64,000 bases of DNA from Trametes villosa. Taxonomy: Eukaryota > Basidiomycota > Agaricomycetes > Polyporales > Polyporaceae. Made by a program: the position numbers and the translations under genes. Shown piece by piece: positions 59,081 through 64,000 of this stretch. Location: the NCBI GenBank assembly GCA_002964805.2, contig PUDQ02000017.1, positions 372,001 to 436,000 on the forward strand, in the 5' to 3' direction. Positions within the stretch are counted from its first letter, which is position 1. Each line of letters starts with the position of its first letter. The notes beneath the pieces were generated by a model, which was not told the DNA's origin, did not search any database, and worked only from the letters and a program-made list of their open reading frames with translations.

Positions 59081-60377
59081 ATGTTTGCAAAACTTGTCGC
59101 CTTCACCGCACTCTTTGCCCTCGCAGCTCCGGTTACGCGCGGTGCTGTGCACAACGTGACCGTCGGCGGCCCAGGCATCCTGAAGTACGACCCTCAGTTT
59201 ATCGTGAGTACCATCGCAGAGACGTCCATCGAGTGTACCTCACTCATTCACCTACGCTCAGAATGCGGACCCCGGAGATGAAGTCATCTTCATCTTCAAG
59301 CAGAAGAACCACACCGTGACGCAGTCTTCGCTCAACGCGCCCTGCGCACCCCTCCAAGACGGCTTCGACTCCGGATTGTGAGTGCAATTTGACTAGCTGA
59401 TGCTCACACGTGGAGGCTCACACAAACATCCCCTCAGTGTGCCGGTAGCGGACGATGCGTCCGACTTCCCCCTTGCCCAGTTCCAGGTGAAGGACACGAA
59501 CCCCGTCTGGGTGTATTGCCGGCAGACGGGCCACTGTCAGCAGGGCATGGTCTTCGCGATCAACCCCGGAGACAAGTTCGCCACCTTCCAGTCCAACGCT
59601 GTCGGCAGCGCAGCCGGTGCCTCCTCCACTAGCGCCGCCGCCTCCCAGTCCTCTGCGGCTACCGCCACCGCGCCCGCGAGCGTCGTCACCGTGACCGCGA
59701 CGGTGACCGTGGACGGCCAGACGCAGACGACGACGTACGGCTCGTACCCCGGCTCGGCTGCGCCCACGTCGGTGTCGTCGCAGGACCACGTCGTCATGGT
59801 CGGCCAGGACGGCACGCTCACGTTCTCGCCGACGAACATCAGCGCGCAGGTCGGCGACACGCTCACGTTCCGCTTCGCGACGAAGAACCACACCGTGACG
59901 CAGAGCAGCTTTGCGAACCCCTGCAGTCCGCTCGCGACGAGCAGCTCGAGCGGCCAGGTCGGCTTCGACTCCGGATTGTGAGTGCATTTCCGATAGGAGA
60001 TATTGGCACGCGCTGACACGTCCTGCAGCATGCCCGTCCCCGCAAACGCGTCCGACCTCCCCAGCTTCCGGGTGACCGTCAACGACACCGCACCCATCTG
60101 GGTCTACTGCAAGCAGACGAACCCCGCGAGCCACTGCGCTGCGGGCATGGTCTTCTCCGTGAACGCCATCGAGTCCGGCCCGAACAACTTCGGCGCGTAC
60201 CAGGCGAAGGCGAAGGCGTCCGGCGGCTCGACCGCGCCCCCTGCGCCCTCCGGCTCTGGCTCTGGCGCGTCGCCGTCGAGCACTGCGGGCAACAACAACG
60301 GTGCGGCCCAAGCGCGCTGGGACGCAGGCGTCCTGGTCGCGGCAGCCGCCGCACTTGCGGGCGCGCTGGTCTTCTGA
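59081..60377 (+). CDS. Secreted, GPI-type protein with two cupredoxin domains
   Basis: A signal peptide (MFAKLVAFTALFALAAPVTRG) is followed by two plastocyanin-like domains. Domain 1 shows NHTVTQSSLNAPC, FDSGF and WVYCRQTGHCQQGM; domain 2 shows NHTVTQSSFANPC and WVYCKQTNPASHCAAGM. Both keep the His, Cys, His and Met expected for a type 1 copper site, plus extra Cys pairs. A Ser/Ala/Thr-rich linker separates them. The end is a Ser/Gly-rich stalk and a hydrophobic C-terminus (AGVLVAAAAALAGALVF), typical of GPI attachment. Three introns; each domain's splice site follows FDSG. Such proteins are cell-surface proteins of unknown redox role. Confidence 0.88.
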
Positions 60378-60768
60378 GCGCGCGGTATGGGAGGATATGG
60401 GCGGATATGGACATGATGATGACGACGCGCGATGGACTTTACGAACGCACGTCTCAGTTTCTCTTCGACCTTCTCCGTGCAGTGTAGCATATACCGCCTA
60501 CGGGCTCTTGTACTCGCTCCTTTACCTGTCTCTACGATGTCAGGCTAGCTGATCAGCTGTAGCAATAGCAATTAAAATTCGAGCTGGTTGTCACATGGTG
60601 GTCGCGAACGTCAGACCGGATATGCGACGAACAGGTACGATGCCTCGTACAAGAGTAGTAGACGAGTCGACCGCCATGCCGTGAAAGGGATGGCGAGACA
60701 GACTCCTGGCATTCCCCAGTAAGACCACGACTACCCTTTCGAGGAAGACAAGCGCAGCGTACCGAACA
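60378..60768. other. Intergenic region between convergent genes
   Basis: 390 bases between the cupredoxin stop and the finger-less MYND paralogue. Nothing recognised. Confidence 0.5.
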
Positions 60769-61507
60769 TCACATCTCCGCGCGCAAAGCCCAGACCTGCG
60801 ACCGGTGTAGGCCGGACCTGGTGTTGCACTCGTCTGGCGGCGCCCACTCCCAATCTTCTAGCCTCCGCAGCTCCCAGCTCTTCCGCTTCTTCACCATCGT
60901 ACAGACGTCGGGGCTGGGCTGGTGTACGCAGCAGGGGGATGGGATAATCACGCATCCCCTGTTGATCGTCTCGATGCACATCTCCGCGATGTCGTCGCAA
61001 ACCGCGCGGATGGGCCGCGGCAGCGCCGTCGTCTGGCCGCACTGGAGCGCGTAGATGGGGTAGAAGTGGAACGTCATGACCTCCGCGTCCTCGACGAGGG
61101 ACATGGCGGCGATGCAGCCGAGGATGGTGCGGTCGCGGATCCGCCGGCGGAACCACCGAGCCTTCTTCGGGCTTTCGGTCTTGACGTAGTCCCAGCTGCA
61201 GCCCATGCCCTCCACGTCGTCCTGGTCCAGGACGTCGACACGCTTGATGCGGAACTCGTCGGCGGGGTTCCCGGTGCCGCCCGCCTCGGGCCCACGGGCC
61301 AACGAGAACTTGATGACGCTGAAGCCGAGGTTTGCTGCGATGCCGCCGTGGCTTAGCACGGTCGCGTTGGCCAAGGCTTCGAGCCCGTGGCCGTGTATTC
61401 CATCCGCCCAGTCCGATATAGCCTGCGTCAGGGCGACGGGGGAACCGTAGCCGGCAAAGCGGTTATGGCCGGTGGGATGATGCTCGTGGGTGGAACGGCA
61501 CAACAGC
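60769..61507 (-). pseudogene. MYND-family paralogue lacking the zinc-finger exon
   Basis: This matches exon 2 of MYND gene 3: LALTQ-type start (SPVALTQAISDWADG), LANATVLSHGGIAAN, GGTGNPADEFRIKRV, TFHFYPIYALQ, then PDVCTMVKKRKSWEL and TRSGLHRSQVWALRAEM with TGA at 60769-60771. The 3' splice acceptor (CCGTAG at 61508-61513) and the following LLCRS, where C would be the last zinc ligand, are still there. No CxxC finger exon is found in the next 600 bases upstream. The 240-residue frame is intact, so it is either a finger-less protein with a new start or a young 5'-truncated pseudogene. Confidence 0.75.
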
Positions 61508-62474
61508 CTACGGAATTTGAGGACGCGGGCGGTGTGACGCTGATCCGGCGGACGGACAGGCGCGCGCTGGACGCCACGAATGTCCCAGATAAAATCGTGT
61601 ACTCTGGACGGGTGGTGGCAGAGTATGCGCACGGGTGGTGGGACACTGTAATTTGCATCGGTGAGGGCAGGTGGTGGTGCGGTGCAACCCGCCGCGCGCG
61701 CTCTGAGACTCCGGGCGCCAACTACTCTTCTTCTCCGACCACGACGGCTCACGACTCCATACATACACGCGCTCTGCGTACGGCTGCGGGACACATTCAC
61801 AAGACTCTGGTGCATCCCAGTCGAGCGCAGACGCGCTGCCGTCGGGGCATACACACGGACCCACAGCCGCCGGCCGCAAATTACCCGACACACCGGAGCC
61901 GCACTTGGCGAACCGGTGCTCCTGAACTATAACCATCGCTCGCGTGCGCACGCCTCTCGCCAGCACGCATCGACGTCGGAAACGCGGACGGCTTGGTGGG
62001 CTCCTCGGCGCCGCTCCGTGTCGCTCGCAGGCCCGTGCAGGAGTCCTGAGCACGCACGCGCCAGGCGTCGCGGCGGAGGGCTCCCTACGAGCGAGCAAGT
62101 CGGGGCCGGCGCCGGCTTGATCTCTCTCGAGTCTCGAGGTACTTCCCGCCGTACTGGTCGATTCAGTTCACAGGCTGTGCATGCGAGTGCGCGAGGAGCA
62201 CTAACCTCTCAGCGTGCGCCCGCCGCATCCCGTTCCTGTTCGTGTACGCCGCCCGTTGCTGATGGATAGGGCGCGCGCACGCCCGCAGCGGGTTGCGCGA
62301 CGCTGTCCTCGCTCACCTTTGCGCTGCCCTGGGATGGGTGTCTGGTGCAGGCACCCCGCCCGTTTTCGCTCGCAGGCACCGCATGATACGTTCCGGGCGC
62401 TGCACTTCCCTGTTCTCACTGAGTTGAGCACCGCCGCCACTGGCGGTCCGCCTCGCTTCGTTGTCCAAGACGCT

Positions 62475-62513
62475 CGGAGTCTGCGAGGCAGACTCCGTTC
62501 AGATCGTCTGAAC
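62475..62513. repeat. Two adjacent perfect hairpin-forming palindromes
   Basis: CGGAGTCTGC, loop GAG, GCAGACTCCG (10-base stem), directly followed by GTTCAGA, loop TCG, TCTGAAC (7-base stem), sharing one G. Neither lies in a supported gene. Confidence 0.6.
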
Positions 62514-62663
62514 TCGCTGCGCTTCGATGCAGCTGTCTCGATGTCCCGCAGTCAGTGGTAAGTGATTGCATGGCACAAGCGCAGCACCGATCACTCAGCT
62601 CCATATGCAGGTTGTGCATCCTTGATGTCCAGATGACAGCCGCTCCGGCACGCTGGATATGCC

Positions 62664-63221
62664 TCAAGACGGAACGATGCGCGCGCGGCCTACGCGCGAT
62701 CGGTGAGTCGTGAAGGGAATGCTACTAGTGAATGAGCTACTGACCAGCCGGATTCGGCTGCAGCCCGCCACGAGATCGCGCTGCCCGACCGCACAGAACG
62801 AATTTGGCAACGCAGTGCAACCCTTGCCTCCGCTTGTTCCATCCTTGCGGACCGGCGTGGCTGGAACGACAGAGCGGGTCGCCCGCGGCAGGTCAGACGA
62901 AAGCTAGGTGACTTGCAATCACTCACTTACCTTGGGACATCTTGTCAGGACAGATCCTTCGGTTCCTGCAACACGTGAAGTGCTGCCGCAAGGTCGGCAT
63001 ATACGACCGTCTCGCCAGTTTGTGCCAGTCAGGCGCCGGGGTGAGACGTGTGGTACTGGCCACAGTGCGCGGCACCTATAAGGTCAGTACGCGTTCTCAC
63101 GGACACGATGAGCTGGCGAGCTCACCTCGTCCACGTCTTTTGCTTCCGAGCGTGTGTTCGAGACGTGCGCTTTGTGTATGAGTAGGTGGGTGCCCGTAAC
63201 GTCGACGATGGGCACGAGCAT
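62664..63221 (-). CDS. Candidate three-exon hypothetical gene
   Basis: Exons 63126-63221, 62931-63075 and 62664-62860, with introns of 50 and 70 bases having GTGAGC/TTATAG and GTAAGT/TTCCAG borders and CTGAC-like branch sites. They join to 145 residues in frame: MLVPIVDVTGTHLLIHKAHV at the start, a Cys/Arg-rich middle (HFTCCRNRRICPDKM) and a tail with three more Cys. No family recognised. Overlapping frames on the other strand are about as long, so this is tentative. Confidence 0.3.
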
Positions 63222-64000
63222 GGTCGGGGATGGGTTGGGATGCGAGGCGGGCGAGCAGGGCTATTCCCGGGCCGAGGAGAGCAGGAGTGAATGTTGGGCC
63301 AGGCGGTGAGCAAGACGTCGTAGACTGAGCGGACAGCGGGTGCCGTATGCAGCGGAAAGAAAGTCATCGCCCGCCGCAAACACCGGTACGTCGATGTGCA
63401 ATCATCTGCTGTTGCGTAATCGGCTCGAGCTGACTGCGCATACCGGGAGTATATCACATCCACGCCAAGATAGCGTCAGTGTGCACCGCAGCATTAAAAT
63501 CGCCACCGAGGAATCCAGGAGGGTGAGCGTACCTGTTCCTTTGATGTGGCTGTTGCAGGGCTTCCCCGTGCTGGTCAGTATTAGGATGTGCCGCCCGGAT
63601 TGCGATGTCTGCTGCTCCGAACAGTTTGTTCCTTCTGGTGCTGCCCGCTGTCAGTCTCCGTCGATCCGTGTGCATCACTGTCAGCGTCCGGTATGTGCGG
63701 TACACATCTGCCGTCCATAAAATCAATCTGGCGGCCTTCTCAAGACCCTCCCAGGTGTGTCTGTGTGCGATTGGATCGCTTCGACCGCTTCTGAAACCCA
63801 GACATCGCTTCGACGCTTTACACATCCACCGGTAAGGTCAGTCTGGACTCCAGGGTCCATCTCAGGTGGTGTATTCCCCTAAAATACCCCTCCTCAGCAG
63901 GGTGTGCACCAGCCAGATCAGAATTGACCTCAGGAGGAGCCCCATGGCGGTGTGCAACGACCTTGCTCCCCGGCATGCCGCTCATCCTCAGGTCTATTCT

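Larger units (their letters stand above)
61508..64000. other. Region without a recognisable gene (right end)
   Basis: 2.5 kb, very GC-rich to about 62.4 kb. Open frames on both strands lack family similarity. One three-exon frame is listed separately at 62664-63221. At the right edge the minus strand 63818-64000 is open (RIDLRMSGMPGSKVVAHRHG...) and could be the end of a gene outside the window. Minus-strand 63454-63825 contains GGDFNAAVHTD, too little to call a retroelement endonuclease. Adjacent hairpins lie at 62475-62513. Confidence 0.45.

Noticed and set aside
63454..63825. Minus-strand frame with GGDFNA, reminiscent of LINE endonuclease
   Set aside because: Only this short string fits; no other endonuclease motif or reverse transcriptase is nearby.

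Overview
The window is nuclear DNA from a fungus, almost certainly a GC-rich mushroom-forming basidiomycete (Agaricomycete). Genes are broken by many short introns (about 50-70 bases, GTRNGT...YAG). The conserved genes are typical eukaryotic housekeeping genes, and the accessory genes are types expanded in Agaricomycetes: MYND fingers, F-box/LRR proteins, DUF3632 and Ser/Thr-rich cupredoxins. I saw no bacterial gene, no tRNA or rRNA gene, and no CRISPR array.

Left part (1-22.5 kb), mostly core genes: the end of succinate dehydrogenase flavoprotein SDH1 (+), splicing factor SPF45/RBM17 (-), a KDM8/JMJD5-like JmjC protein (-), the TBP-removing ATPase MOT1/BTAF1 (+), a small alpha/beta-barrel-like hypothetical (-), a secreted ureohydrolase of the agmatinase type (-), a DUF3632 protein (-) and an F-box protein (+).

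Middle part (22.5-49.7 kb), accessory: eight genes encode a MYND zinc finger followed by the same roughly 250-residue C-terminal domain, which I cannot match to a named family. They fall into subtypes: 1/2, 3 (with a finger-less relative at 61 kb), 4/5, 6/7 and 8. All eight share one intron, inside the Lys codon right after the zinc-binding His, so exon 1 carries seven zinc ligands and exon 2 the last Cys plus the new domain. The cluster is interrupted by PAN2 and an LCP5/neuroguidin homologue, a second DUF3632 gene, a tandem F-box/LRR pair and a MITE-like inverted-repeat element. Genes 4 and 5 are a recent tandem duplication that includes the upstream region. A broken piece of the 59-60 kb cupredoxin gene sits at the edge of that duplication.

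Right part (49.7-64 kb): NOT4 (CCR4-NOT E3 ligase, with a long fungal C-terminal extension), PDCD5, a DUF1766/GIY-YIG protein, a two-domain GPI-type cupredoxin, and a MYND-family paralogue that has lost its finger exon. From about 61.5 kb to the end no gene can be recognised with confidence.

Functional links: MOT1, SPF45, PAN2 and NOT4 act in transcription, splicing and poly(A)-tail control. That reflects ordinary conserved gene content rather than an operon. The most unusual content is the MYND plus unknown-domain family and the signs of active local duplication around it. For the MYND, F-box/LRR, DUF3632 and KDM8 genes I checked that the summed exon lengths are divisible by three. Other spliced genes are given as outer limits with splice sites only where I worked them out.
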